From: SLST01 sp046538735
GTDB taxonomy: Bacteria > Spirochaetota > Spirochaetia > DSM-27196 > SLST01
DNA length: 64,000 nucleotides
Assembly: GCA_046538735.1 (NCBI GenBank)
Contig: JBKHII010000006.1
Location: 1-64,000, forward strand
Direction of reading: 5' to 3'
The position numbers were made by a program, and so were the translations under genes. The notes beneath the pieces were generated by a model. The model did not search any database, had not been told where the DNA came from, and saw nothing but the letters and a program-made list of their open reading frames with translations. Shown one piece after another: positions 15,674 to 24,952 of the stretch (positions are counted from its first letter, which is position 1; each line of letters begins with the position of its first letter).

Positions 15674-18637
15674 ATGTACACACTCGCCGTAGAGATCCAC
15701 GGTCTCAAACAGCTCGAACGCCTTCAGCCTGAGCTCACCGCCGATATACGCAGACGGATCATCGCGGTCGTGGAGGTTCAGGGGGGAAGCTTCGCCGACC
15801 GGCGTGGCGGACTCCTGGTCTTCCGATTCGAACGCGCGCAGCCGGAGGATCGCCAGGGGGTGCTCGACGCGCTCTCGCAGACGGTCGCGCTGCTTGGGGC
15901 GCGGGAGAACGAGCTCGCCGGCTGGAGCGTGGTCCTCGATTACATCGAGGGAAGCCCGGCACAAGCGGTGGAGAGGGTGCACGAGGCGCTCCTGCCGGTC
16001 TACCTCGACAACGAGGCGTGGGTAGGTGAGGGTGCCCACTCGCTCCTCGAGCATCATCTCGAGCTGGAGAGCGAGCGGAGTCGCACGGGATCGCTCTACC
16101 GCGTGGTCGGAGCCGCCGGCGCCCGAGGGGCCGAATGGGGCGCGGTCGCCGACTATGCCGGGAACGAGCGAGCCGTGGAAACGATCCTGGAGAAGCTCGG
16201 CACGGAGGAGCTCGTGGGCGGCATGCTTCTCGTCGCCTCGGACGACACGGTGGCGCTGCGCGCGAACGTTGCGGCGGCGCTCGACTCGTTCGGCGGCGCA
16301 GCTGCGGCCGCGCGTCGTCTTGACGCCGAGGCAGCGTGCTCGCATCCCCTGGGCCCCGTCATGAGCGCATTCTCGCCGCTCGAGGTGCACGAGACCGGAT
16401 TCTGGCTCAATCACGCCGAACGCGGGTCGTGGGACGAACGCCTGTCCCTTGTGCAGGCGATTGCGTCGCGGAGCAGGTCGTCGATCCTTCCCGACAACTT
16501 CGACGCTGATCTTCTGATCGCGTTCGAGTGCTATCTCGTGTCCTACGTGCGTCGCGCGGCCGAGTCGCTCGTGCCTCCGATCCTCGTCTGCCACAACGTG
16601 GACCGTTGGCCGCCGCAGGCACTGGAAGCCGTGGCGCGTACCGTGGCGAGGATACCCGTTCCGGAACACGACCCGGGGCTGATTGTGGTGGCGACGTCGG
16701 TTCGCAACACACCCCCGACAGCGCTCGCTTCGCTCATGCGGGCGACCGTGCGCTTGCCGAAGCCGACCGTCTCCGAGCTTCGCGACCGTACGGCCGTTGA
16801 CGCGAACTGGGACCGGGCGATGCGGGTAACCTCGGGACGCTCCGCGCCGGTCGCTCACTATCTGCTCCGGTCCGAGCACTGGGACTCGCTCACGGAGGAC
16901 GATCTCGAGCGCGTGACGGATCTCGACCTCGCGTGGAGGGTGGTCGCCTCCGAGGACTCGGAGATGCAAGAGTTGCTGCTTGCCGCGTACTACGTTGCGC
17001 CCTTTGTCACGCGTGGGCAGTACACGGAAGTCGCCGTACGTCTCGGCACCGACCGCGTGCGCGTTCCCGCGGCGCTCGCCCGGTTTCGTGCGCTCGGCCT
17101 CATCGAAGACCGGGACGACATCGTGCCGCTCATCCCGGAGCTCCGTACTCGACTCGAGACGGCGCTCGGCCGAGCGGCGCGTACGGTCTACGAGAAGGTC
17201 GCGACGACGCTCGTGGAGCTCGTGACGGCGGAAGCGATCGTCCCAACCGAGGAGCTCATCGCATTCCTCGCGCCGTATCGGGAGGGAGGCGACCTTCCTC
17301 GGCTCTACCACCGGCTTCTCACTCGCCTGCTCTCGGAGCGGCAACTCGAGAAGGTGCAGCGGCTGCTCTACGACGCCGTGCCGCCGCCGGCGTACGACCC
17401 TGCCGCGAGATCGTGCATGCAGGCGGTGATCGCGACGAATCGGCTTCGACTCGCCTTGCTCCAGGGCAACGTCCAGGCGGCCGAACGGACGCGAACATCG
17501 AGCGAGCGGACCGCTGAATCGGAGCAGTGCGACTTTGCCGCAGGCGATCTGGCCGTCCAGAAGGCCCGGCTCACCTTCCGCGACGCGCCAACGAAGGAGA
17601 CCATCGCGATTCTCAAGCAAGCCGTTCTGGTCTACCAGGAGACCGACGATCATGCCGGGCTGGCTCGCGCGAACCTCGATTTCGGTCTCGCGTTGCTCGC
17701 GCAGGAGGATCTGCTTGGTGCCCGCGAATACTTCCTGCTCGCGTCCAAGTCGGCATCGGTCGGTACCGATCTCTTCGAACGGATGCGGTCGCGCGAGCTG
17801 AGTCTCGTCTGCGAGTTCGTCTACGGAAACATGACGCGAGCGCTCGCGCAGGCCGATCAGCTGGACGCCGCCGCCGCGGAGAGCGGGATGAGGGAGGTGC
17901 AGCTGTTCGCCGAGCTCGCGCGTGGCAGAGTCCTGTTCGAGCTCGGCCGCTACGATGAGGCCGCGGACGTCTTTTCGCGCGGCCGATCCCGAGCACGGCT
18001 CTACGCGACGACCGCTCCCGGGATCGTCATGAGCCGGTGGGTAGCGCGTTCGCTCATCTACGACGGACGACCCCGGCGTGGCATCCGCATGCTACGGGAT
18101 CTCAGCCCGAGCGCGGAGACGCTCTTCTTCCTCGCTGAGGGGCAACTTCGTCTCGGCGAACACGGCGAGGCGATCCAGGCGCTCGAGGAGGGGCTTGAGA
18201 TGACGCCCGGTGCGCCCGGACCGGTGGAGGGCTTCTCGTGGACGAGCGGGTACGCCTCCCTCGAGGACCGTGCGATCGGCGCGGCCGCCGGCACGCGCGT
18301 TCTCCAACACCAGATGTTGGCGCTCAGGGGCTATCTTCTCGCGGAGAGCGGCCGAGTCGCGGACGGCGTGCAGGAGATGCACCGACTCACGCGCGAGCTT
18401 CGACTGAGCGAGATCGATCCCTACAACAGGATCTACTTCTACCTCTACAGTCTGATTCTGCCCGGGAGCGGCGAGCTCAATCTGGAGGACGGCGCGACCG
18501 TTCTGGGTAAGGCGGTCCGCTACATCCAGCAACGCACGAGCAGGATGGACGAATACGCGCACAAGACCGACTACCTGCGCAGGAACTACTGGAATGCGAG
18601 GCTCATGAGCCACGCCCAGTCGCACAACCTCGTATGA
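15674..18637 (+). CDS. Large degenerate cyclase-like / STAND-like / TPR protein
   Basis: 987 residues. Residues 1-150 have the outline of a class III nucleotide cyclase (LAVEIHGLKQLE; a GGSFADRRGGLLVFRF hairpin), but the metal-binding Asp positions are Glu and Gly. Residues about 190-500 look like an AAA/STAND ATPase with a Walker B-like strand (PPILVCHNVDRWPP) and a winged-helix end, yet I find no P-loop. Residues 520-987 are TPR-like helical repeats (ARANLDFGLALLAQEDLLGA; LGEHGEAIQALEEGLEM). That domain order is known in cyclase-ATPase-TPR and MalT-like regulators, so this is probably a scaffold that has lost both catalytic functions. It follows the PilZ gene by 52 bases. Confidence 0.55.
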   Translation: MYTLAVEIHGLKQLERLQPELTADIRRRIIAVVEVQGGSFADRRGGLLVFRFERAQPEDRQGVLDALSQTVALLGARENELAGWSVVLDYIEGSPAQAVERVHEALLPVYLDNEAWVGEGAHSLLEHHLELESERSRTGSLYRVVGAAGARGAEWGAVADYAGNERAVETILEKLGTEELVGGMLLVASDDTVALRANVAAALDSFGGAAAAARRLDAEAACSHPLGPVMSAFSPLEVHETGFWLNHAERGSWDERLSLVQAIASRSRSSILPDNFDADLLIAFECYLVSYVRRAAESLVPPILVCHNVDRWPPQALEAVARTVARIPVPEHDPGLIVVATSVRNTPPTALASLMRATVRLPKPTVSELRDRTAVDANWDRAMRVTSGRSAPVAHYLLRSEHWDSLTEDDLERVTDLDLAWRVVASEDSEMQELLLAAYYVAPFVTRGQYTEVAVRLGTDRVRVPAALARFRALGLIEDRDDIVPLIPELRTRLETALGRAARTVYEKVATTLVELVTAEAIVPTEELIAFLAPYREGGDLPRLYHRLLTRLLSERQLEKVQRLLYDAVPPPAYDPAARSCMQAVIATNRLRLALLQGNVQAAERTRTSSERTAESEQCDFAAGDLAVQKARLTFRDAPTKETIAILKQAVLVYQETDDHAGLARANLDFGLALLAQEDLLGAREYFLLASKSASVGTDLFERMRSRELSLVCEFVYGNMTRALAQADQLDAAAAESGMREVQLFAELARGRVLFELGRYDEAADVFSRGRSRARLYATTAPGIVMSRWVARSLIYDGRPRRGIRMLRDLSPSAETLFFLAEGQLRLGEHGEAIQALEEGLEMTPGAPGPVEGFSWTSGYASLEDRAIGAAAGTRVLQHQMLALRGYLLAESGRVADGVQEMHRLTRELRLSEIDPYNRIYFYLYSLILPGSGELNLEDGATVLGKAVRYIQQRTSRMDEYAHKTDYLRRNYWNARLMSHAQSHNLV

Positions 18638-18668
18638 GCGGCGGGGCCGGGCTCGACCGCTCGGCGGC

Positions 18669-18698
18669 TTGACATCGGGGAGAGCAATTGTCTATCTT
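18669..18698 (+). promoter_or_regulatory. Promoter of the tRNA gene
   Basis: TTGACA (18669-18674), 18-base spacer, TATCTT (18693-18698), 16 bases before the mature tRNA 5' end. The same -10 sequence, TATCTT, is used at the rpmE promoter at 47554. Confidence 0.6.
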
Positions 18699-18714
18699 CA
18701 TGGCTCGAATCTGC

Positions 18715-18787
18715 GGTGGCGTAGCTCAGTCGGTAGAGCAAGCGGCTCATATCCGCTCGGTCGGGGGTTCAAGTCCCTCCGCCACTA
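18715..18787 (+). tRNA. tRNA with anticodon CAU (elongator Met most likely)
   Basis: A complete 73-nt cloverleaf: acceptor GGTGGCG/CGCCACT (G1-U72 wobble), D-arm GCTC/GAGC, anticodon arm AGCGG/CCGCT with loop CTCATAT (anticodon CAT at 18748-18750), 5-base variable loop, T-arm GGGGG-TTCAAGT-CCCTC. The discriminator is A and CCA is not encoded (ATC follows). The paired acceptor end and the lack of three G-C pairs at the base of the anticodon stem argue against an initiator tRNA. tRNA-Ile2 (lysidine-modified CAU) is the alternative. Confidence 0.9.
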
Positions 18788-18813
18788 ATCCCCCACAAAG
18801 TCTCACGAATCGA

Positions 18814-18842
18814 TAGTCATCCTCCCGAATTCCGGTTATAAT
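18814..18842 (+). promoter_or_regulatory. Promoter of the coiled-coil protein gene
   Basis: TAGTCA (18814-18819), 17 bases, perfect TATAAT (18837-18842), 30 bases before the ATG, which has a run of eight G as its ribosome-binding site. Confidence 0.5.
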
Positions 18843-18872
18843 GGCTGTGACAAGTTCTTCGGGGGGGGAACG

Positions 18873-21800
18873 ATGCAATTCTCAGGTGCAGATATCATCG
18901 TCATTACGATCGTTGTGATCGTGCTGTTCGTCTATCGGCAGCTCGATCGGAACAATCGGTCGCTCGAGAAGGTGAAGAAGTACGCGGATCGGGTCCACGA
19001 CGAGCTCGAAGCGCACGTCCAGGACAAGGTCGTCGCGATCAAGGACATGGGTATCGAATTGGAGGTCCATCAGAAGGCCGCCAAGGAGGTCCTCAAGCGC
19101 GTCCAGGCGATCGAGAGCGGACTCAACAGCCGTGCCGAAGAGATCGAGCGGATCGGGACGAGGATCGGCCAGTACGACGCAGCGCTCGACGAGCTCGTCC
19201 AGATGACCGCTCGCGCCCAGGAGAATATCGATCGTGTCCGCGAGGAGTCCTCCTACGTGGATACGGTGGGGCGGCGCATCAAGCAGAGCCAGGAGCGGCT
19301 CTCGGCCGTGGAGAAGGGCCTGGACGAGGTCGGAGAGCGCTTCCGCTCGGAGAACGAGGCCCACCTGCGGGACGTCCGGGCGGACGTCCTGAGCGAGGCG
19401 GCCGAACGCGTGGAGTCCATCCGCGACGAGCTCGGCGGCTTCCAGGAGCGTGTGAACCAGTTCGAGGAGTTCGTGCGCGGAGCGGAAGAACGCGCCGAAT
19501 CGCTCGCGGCGCGTTCGCGCGAGGAGCTCGAGGAGATCGGCCATACCGTCGTCCACAGGGCTCAGGAGGCCTCCATCCAGAGCTCCGAGCAGCTCAGCGA
19601 GATCCGTGAACAGCTTGAAGTGCTCGAAACCGACTATCAGAAGCGCCTCCTCGGCCTTGCCGAGCGCGGCGAGGCGATGGAGACCGAGGCGCTCAGCAAC
19701 CTCCGGAAACGCATCGACACCGCGGCGCAAGAGGCGGTGCGCGAGATGACCGGACGGCTTGAGCATCAGAAACGTGCGCTTCACGAACGGATCGACGCCG
19801 CGCTCGTTGAGCTCGACCAGGCGGAGACCCGCCTTGCAGAGCGAGACAAGCGTCTGGACGCGACGAGGGCGGGGATCGATCGCAGAATCGAGGGCTTCGG
19901 CTCGGAGCTGAACGAGCGTGTGGACCAGGCCGCGGCCGACCTTCAGCGTCAGATACTGGGCGACATCGAGGAACGTCTCTCCGACTACGAGTCGCAGATC
20001 ACCTATCGCTTCGAGCGGCTCGGCGACGTTGGTGCGGAAGTCGAGGAGCTCGAGGGGCGTCTCCACGACGCCATGAATCAGGTCGTTTCGCGCGTGAGGG
20101 GCGAGTTCACGCAGTTCACCGATGAGTTCAAGGCGAGCCGGGACCGAGACCGATCGGCGGTCCAGGAGGAGATGACGCGCGTGCGCGATCAGATGGCCGA
20201 GCTCGAGAGCGGACTATCGGATCTCAAGAATCGGGCCTACGAGAACGTGAACGAGAAGCTCCAGGTCTTCGAGGACGAGTTCTTCTCGGACCTGAGAGAA
20301 CGTCAGGTCGCGATGGAGCAGCGGCTCGTGGACTGGCAGGCCGCCTTCCGGCAGGAGCTGGATGATGTGGCGACGAGCGCTCGCGACGAGCGAGCGCAGA
20401 TCGAGGCCGACTACACGGGCGAAGTGAAGAGACAGCTCGAGAACCTGCAGAGCACCGCATACGGCACCTACGAGAAGATCGAGGAAGAAGTCGTCGAGTT
20501 CCAGCGAGGTATCGAGCTGCGCGTCTCCGACTCTCGCGAGCTCATTGCATCGCTGGAGCGCGAGATCGAAGACGAGATTCAGCAACTCGCCGCCGAGTCG
20601 AAGAGCGGACTGCGCTCCGAGTTCTCGCAGCACCGCGAGCAGATGGCGGCTGAGCTCAATGAGCTGGACCGCAGCGTGCGCCGGCAGATTGAAGAGCTCG
20701 GTCGCGAGTTTGACGCCGGTCGCAGCGAGCTCGAGTCGGTGCTCGAGCAGAGTCGCGGGGAAGCGTCGACATGGAAGAACCAGGTCGATCAACGCCTTCA
20801 GAGTACGAGCGCCGAGGTCAATCAGCAGATCGCCGACTTCCGCGTCTCCATGGGCGAAACACTTTCCGAGCTGCGGGATGCCTTCTCCGGGGAGCGGGAC
20901 GAGGCGCTCGCGGAGAACGCGGCCGAACGCGATCGGCTCCAGCGTGAGCTCGACGATCTGACGAATAGGGTGGGCAAGATCACCGACGAGATTCGGATGA
21001 AGAGCACCGAGGCGCTCGCCGAGTTCGGCGAACGCTATTCGGAGCTGCGGCTCGATACCGAGAAGCAGGTGAAGGCGTTCGGCGCCGACATCGACGCGCG
21101 GATCAAGGAGTTCCGAACGATGGTCCAGGACAGCAGGGACCAGTTCGCGGCGAATCAGGAACGTCTGCTCGGCAAACTGAACGAGGAGGCGAACGCGCTC
21201 GGCTCGAACTTGCAGGAGATCGAGAAACAGCAACGCAACTTCGTTGATCAGACGCGCCTTTTCGAGCGGGCGGACGAGATCAAGGAGGATCTCTCGCAGG
21301 AGATTGCGGAACTCAAGGGCGACCTCGAACGGGTCGAGTCGCAACGAAAGGACCTTCGGGAGATCGAGGCACAGTTCTCGCGCCTGCGCAAGTCGGCGGA
21401 CGATGTGAACGACAAGATGAGCAGATTCGTGTCTGAGAAGCGTCGGATCGACGCGCTCGAGGACGACTACAAGAAGCTGCTCTCGATGAGTCAGGCTGTC
21501 GAGCTCAAGCTGGAGCACGTGACGGCGAGCAACGATTCGCTCCAGGCGATGCAGGCGTCGCTGCGGTCGCTTGAGCAGCTCGAGAAGGATGTTGAGGGCA
21601 AGTTCCAGCGGCTCGAGAAGAAGCGTTCGATACTCGACCTCACGACCGAGGGCGTTGACAAGAACTTCCAGAGCTTGCAGGAGATCGAGACCCGGTTGGC
21701 CGAAATCACCTCTCAGGTGAATGTGGTTCCGGACAAGATCGAGGAGCTCTCGAGGCGGGTTGGGCAGCTTGCCTCGAACAAGCGGGATGCGGACGCCGCG

Positions 21801-22130
21801 GTGAAGCAGCTTGCGCTGCTGGACCAGACACTCGAGGAGATCGAGGAGCGGATGGAGAACCTCAATCAGGCGCGGGAATGGCTCGCGCGAACCGAGACTC
21901 GGCTCGAGGAGGTCCAGCGCGAGGCTGAGGAGCAGGTGAAACTGCTCGGGGCGATCATGAAGCAGGAGCATAAGGGCTCCGGAGGGAAGGACGGCGGGGC
22001 TCCGCCGGTAACCACCCGGGACACCGTGATCAAGCTCGCGCGCCAGAGCTGGAACGTGGACGAGATCGCGCGGGCGACGAGCCTGTCGCGTGGGGAGGTC
22101 GAGCTCATTCTCGAATTGGCGGCCAAGTAG
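18873..22130 (+). CDS. SpiroCoCo-type giant coiled-coil membrane-anchored protein
   Basis: 1085 residues. One N-terminal transmembrane helix (about 7-23, IIVITIVVIVLFVY) is followed directly by a charged region and then nearly 1000 residues of almost unbroken coiled coil rich in Glu, Arg, Leu and Gln. The last about 40 residues form a small helix-turn-helix-like unit (LARQSWNVDEIARATSLSRG) like those at the ends of other spirochaete coiled-coil proteins. There is no enzyme domain. The protein would extend up to roughly 100 nm or more from the inner membrane, on the cytoplasmic side by the positive-inside rule (short N-terminus, R/K after the helix). A filament or cell-shape role is inference. 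Confidence 0.75.
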   Translation: MQFSGADIIVITIVVIVLFVYRQLDRNNRSLEKVKKYADRVHDELEAHVQDKVVAIKDMGIELEVHQKAAKEVLKRVQAIESGLNSRAEEIERIGTRIGQYDAALDELVQMTARAQENIDRVREESSYVDTVGRRIKQSQERLSAVEKGLDEVGERFRSENEAHLRDVRADVLSEAAERVESIRDELGGFQERVNQFEEFVRGAEERAESLAARSREELEEIGHTVVHRAQEASIQSSEQLSEIREQLEVLETDYQKRLLGLAERGEAMETEALSNLRKRIDTAAQEAVREMTGRLEHQKRALHERIDAALVELDQAETRLAERDKRLDATRAGIDRRIEGFGSELNERVDQAAADLQRQILGDIEERLSDYESQITYRFERLGDVGAEVEELEGRLHDAMNQVVSRVRGEFTQFTDEFKASRDRDRSAVQEEMTRVRDQMAELESGLSDLKNRAYENVNEKLQVFEDEFFSDLRERQVAMEQRLVDWQAAFRQELDDVATSARDERAQIEADYTGEVKRQLENLQSTAYGTYEKIEEEVVEFQRGIELRVSDSRELIASLEREIEDEIQQLAAESKSGLRSEFSQHREQMAAELNELDRSVRRQIEELGREFDAGRSELESVLEQSRGEASTWKNQVDQRLQSTSAEVNQQIADFRVSMGETLSELRDAFSGERDEALAENAAERDRLQRELDDLTNRVGKITDEIRMKSTEALAEFGERYSELRLDTEKQVKAFGADIDARIKEFRTMVQDSRDQFAANQERLLGKLNEEANALGSNLQEIEKQQRNFVDQTRLFERADEIKEDLSQEIAELKGDLERVESQRKDLREIEAQFSRLRKSADDVNDKMSRFVSEKRRIDALEDDYKKLLSMSQAVELKLEHVTASNDSLQAMQASLRSLEQLEKDVEGKFQRLEKKRSILDLTTEGVDKNFQSLQEIETRLAEITSQVNVVPDKIEELSRRVGQLASNKRDADAAVKQLALLDQTLEEIEERMENLNQAREWLARTETRLEEVQREAEEQVKLLGAIMKQEHKGSGGKDGGAPPVTTRDTVIKLARQSWNVDEIARATSLSRGEVELILELAAK

Positions 22131-22147
22131 CGGTTCGGTGCTCAGGG

Positions 22148-22176
22148 TTGACGCTGCATAGGGCCGTAGGTACTTT
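22148..22176 (+). promoter_or_regulatory. Promoter of the grpE-dnaK-dnaJ operon
   Basis: TTGACG (22148-22153), 17-base spacer, TACTTT (22171-22176), 30 bases before the grpE ATG. No CIRCE inverted repeat (TTAGCACTC-N9-GAGTGCTAA) is present in the leader, so HrcA control at this site is not supported. Confidence 0.5.
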
Positions 22177-22206
22177 TGCAGCGAAGAATCACGCACAGAG
22201 GTTTGC

Positions 22207-22926
22207 ATGCCAAACGATCGAGATGCTCGCGAGGAAGCGACTGTACCCAACGAGGATGCAGCGGCCGAGAATGAGCCCCAGACAGATGCAACGACCGCCG
22301 CGAACGCGAGCGAGTCACCGTCCGATGTCGTTGAGAACGTAGATCAGTCGGATTCGGAAAACGCGGACACCGCTGAGGAGGGGGTGCCGTCGCCGGAGGC
22401 CGCAATGGCTGATCTCGAGCGCGAAATCGCGGATCTGAAGGACCAACTCCTGCGAAAGTCGGCCGATTTCGACAACTACCGGAAGCGCATGCACCGGGAG
22501 AAGGAGGAGTTCGTGGCGTACGCGAATCGCGAGCTGCTCCTCGATATCGTTCCGATCATCGACGACTTCGAGCGGGCGATCAAGTCGGCCGAGGAGTCGC
22601 ACGACTTCGCTTCCTTCCATGACGGCATCGTCATGATCGAAAAGCAGTTCACGTCAATGCTGGAACGGAAGTGGAAGCTCATCCGGTTCGACAGCGTGGG
22701 CGAGGAGTTCGACCCGCAGCGGCACGAGGCCATGATGACCGAGGAGAAGTCGGATACCGAGCATCCCGTGGTGCTCGAGGACTTCCAGAAGGGCTACCTT
22801 CTGCACGAACGGGTTCTCCGACCGGCGAAGGTGAAGGTGGCGATGCCTTCGAGTACGAGAGGCGCCCAGGGCGATTCCGAGCGCAACGGAGAAGACGGCG
22901 GCGAGGCATCCGACTCCACGAAGTAG
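22207..22926 (+). CDS. grpE: GrpE, nucleotide exchange factor of DnaK
   Basis: 239 residues. An acidic, low-complexity N-terminus (1-75) precedes the long paired helix (about 76-130; LERE-x-x-DLKDQLLRKSADFDNYRKR) and the beta-wing (about 165-215; PQRHEAMMTEEKSDTEH and VLRPAKVKVAMP), all typical of GrpE. It speeds ADP release from DnaK in the cytoplasm. It is first in the grpE-dnaK-dnaJ operon. It is slightly longer than usual (190-200) because of the acidic head. Confidence 0.95.
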   Translation: MPNDRDAREEATVPNEDAAAENEPQTDATTAANASESPSDVVENVDQSDSENADTAEEGVPSPEAAMADLEREIADLKDQLLRKSADFDNYRKRMHREKEEFVAYANRELLLDIVPIIDDFERAIKSAEESHDFASFHDGIVMIEKQFTSMLERKWKLIRFDSVGEEFDPQRHEAMMTEEKSDTEHPVVLEDFQKGYLLHERVLRPAKVKVAMPSSTRGAQGDSERNGEDGGEASDSTK

Positions 22927-22938
22927 GATCGGGTGGGC

Positions 22939-22981
22939 TTGCCTGTCGGCAACAAAGCATTGATCTTCTCGGGTAGAGAAG
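22939..22981 (+). other. Two small hairpins in the grpE-dnaK intergenic region
   Basis: TTGCC-TGTC-GGCAA (22939-22952) and CTTCTC-GGGTA-GAGAAG (22965-22981) lie between the grpE stop and the dnaK ribosome-binding site (AGAGGAG, 22985-22991). Neither has a T-run, so they are not terminators; they may protect the processed dnaK message or modulate its translation. Confidence 0.4.
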
Positions 22982-22997
22982 AGCAGAGGAGTACCAT

Positions 22998-24947
22998 ATG
23001 GGTAGGATCATCGGTATAGATCTTGGAACAACGAACTCCTGCGTAGCCGTGATGGAAGGCGGCGAGCCGGTCGTCATTCAGAACGCGGAAGGCCAGCGGA
23101 CCACGCCGTCCATGGTTGCATTCACCGCGAAGGGCGAGCGACTCGTCGGTCAGCCGGCGAAGAACCAGATGGTTACGAATCCGGAAAACACCATCTACTC
23201 GATCAAACGCTTCATGGGACGCCGGTACGCGGAAGTCGAGCAGGAGATCTCGATGGTCCCGTATCAGATCACCGAGTCGAGCGGGCTCGCACGTGTGAAG
23301 ATCGACGACAAGGTCTACTCTCCGCCCGAGATCTCCGCGGCCATTCTGCAGAAGATGAAGGAGACCGCCGAGGATTATCTCGGAGAGTCGGTGACCGAGG
23401 CGGTCATCACCGTGCCAGCCTACTTCAATGACGCACAGCGCCAGGCGACGAAGGACGCGGGCAAAATCGCAGGGCTCGAGGTGAAGCGCATCGTGAACGA
23501 GCCCACCGCAGCGTCGCTCGCATACGGTTTCGCGAAGGAGAAGAAGGAAGAGAAGATCGCTGTCTACGACCTTGGCGGCGGCACCTTCGATATATCGATC
23601 CTCGAGCTCGGGGACGGCGTGTTCGAGGTCAAGAGCACGAACGGCGACACGCATCTCGGTGGCGACAACTTCGATCAGAGAATCATCGACTGGCTCGTTG
23701 AGAGCTTCAAGGGCGACTATGGTATCGATCTCTCCAAGGATCGCATGGCGCTGCAGCGGCTGAAGGAGGCTTCCGAGAAGGCGAAGAAGGAGCTCTCGAG
23801 CACCCAGCAGACGGATATCAACCTTCCGTTCATAACGGCGGACTCCAGCGGTCCGAAGCACCTTCAGTACAGCCTGAACCGTTCCAAGTTCGAGCAAATG
23901 GTGGCGGATCTCGTTGATTCCACGAAGGGCCCGTGTCAGAAGGCCCTGCAGGACGCGGGCCTCAGCGCTTCTGAGATCGACGAGGTGATTCTCGTGGGCG
24001 GCTCCACGCGCATTCCTGCGGTGCAGCGCGTTGTGACCGAGTTGTTCGGTCGAGAGCCGCACAAGGGCGTAAATCCGGACGAGGTCGTCGCGGTCGGCGC
24101 GGCGATTCAGGGCGGAATCCTGGGCGGCGACGTCAAGGACGTGCTTCTGCTGGACGTCACGCCGCTTTCGCTCGGTATCGAGACGCTCGGCGGCGTGTTC
24201 ACGAAGCTCATCGAACGGAACACAACGATCCCCACGCGCAAGAGCCAGATCTTCAGCACTGCGGCAGACAACCAGACGGCGGTGAGCATCCACGTGCTGC
24301 AGGGTGAGCGGGAGATGGCGAAGGATAACCGGACGCTTGGTCGGTTCGATCTGGTGGGGATCCCTCCGGCCCCCCGCGGCGTTCCTCAGATCGAGGTGGC
24401 GTTCGATATCGATGCGAACGGTATCGTGCACGTCTCGGCGAAGGATCTGGGTACCGGCAAGGAACAGAAGATCCGGATCGAGAGCTCGTCCGGTCTGTCC
24501 GAGGACGAGATTAACCGTATGGTTAAGGAAGCTGAGGCGAATGCTGAGCAGGACAAGAAGACCCGCGAGTCCGCCGAGGTGAAGAACGAGGCCGATACGC
24601 TCGTCTACAGCACCGAGAAGCTCCTGAAGGACAATGAGCAGACGATCACTGCAGACGAGAAGAGCGCCGCGGAGGCTGCGATTGCGGAGCTGAAGTCGGC
24701 GATCGAGAGCGGCGACGCGGGAGCGATGCGCCAGAAGATCGAAGCGCTCAATCAGGCGATGCACCCAATCGCCGAACGCATCTACTCCTCTCAACAGGCG
24801 CAGGATCAGGCTGCCGGAGCCCAGGAGGCCGGCGAGCAACCGGGTAGCGCGGACGGCGGCCAGTCGGCGGGCGAAGATGCCTCGGGTGGGGCTGACGCGG
24901 AAGACGTTGACTACGAAGTCGTTGATGAGGACGAGCAGAAGAGCTAG
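22998..24947 (+). CDS. dnaK: DnaK, Hsp70 chaperone
   Basis: 649 residues, the usual length. The ATPase domain (1-385) shows IGIDLGTTNSCVAVMEGG, the second phosphate loop (AVYDLGGGTFDISIL) and the adenosine motif (EVILVGGSTRIPAVQ). The substrate-binding domain has LSLGIETLGGVFTKLIERNT. A Gly/Ala/Gln-rich tail ends in an acidic stretch (VDYEVVDEDEQKS), as in many bacterial DnaKs. ATP-driven folding chaperone in the cytoplasm, working with GrpE and DnaJ encoded on either side; dnaJ follows after 5 bases. Confidence 0.98.
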   Translation: MGRIIGIDLGTTNSCVAVMEGGEPVVIQNAEGQRTTPSMVAFTAKGERLVGQPAKNQMVTNPENTIYSIKRFMGRRYAEVEQEISMVPYQITESSGLARVKIDDKVYSPPEISAAILQKMKETAEDYLGESVTEAVITVPAYFNDAQRQATKDAGKIAGLEVKRIVNEPTAASLAYGFAKEKKEEKIAVYDLGGGTFDISILELGDGVFEVKSTNGDTHLGGDNFDQRIIDWLVESFKGDYGIDLSKDRMALQRLKEASEKAKKELSSTQQTDINLPFITADSSGPKHLQYSLNRSKFEQMVADLVDSTKGPCQKALQDAGLSASEIDEVILVGGSTRIPAVQRVVTELFGREPHKGVNPDEVVAVGAAIQGGILGGDVKDVLLLDVTPLSLGIETLGGVFTKLIERNTTIPTRKSQIFSTAADNQTAVSIHVLQGEREMAKDNRTLGRFDLVGIPPAPRGVPQIEVAFDIDANGIVHVSAKDLGTGKEQKIRIESSSGLSEDEINRMVKEAEANAEQDKKTRESAEVKNEADTLVYSTEKLLKDNEQTITADEKSAAEAAIAELKSAIESGDAGAMRQKIEALNQAMHPIAERIYSSQQAQDQAAGAQEAGEQPGSADGGQSAGEDASGGADAEDVDYEVVDEDEQKS

Positions 24948-24952
24948 CGGCT

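Noticed and set aside
15497..17653. A 718-codon reverse frame under the TPR protein.
   Set aside because: Same shadow composition, and it crosses two forward genes with clear domains.
22131..22206. CIRCE element for HrcA control of grpE-dnaK-dnaJ.
   Set aside because: No TTAGCACTC-type inverted repeat is present in the leader; only a sigma70-like promoter is seen.
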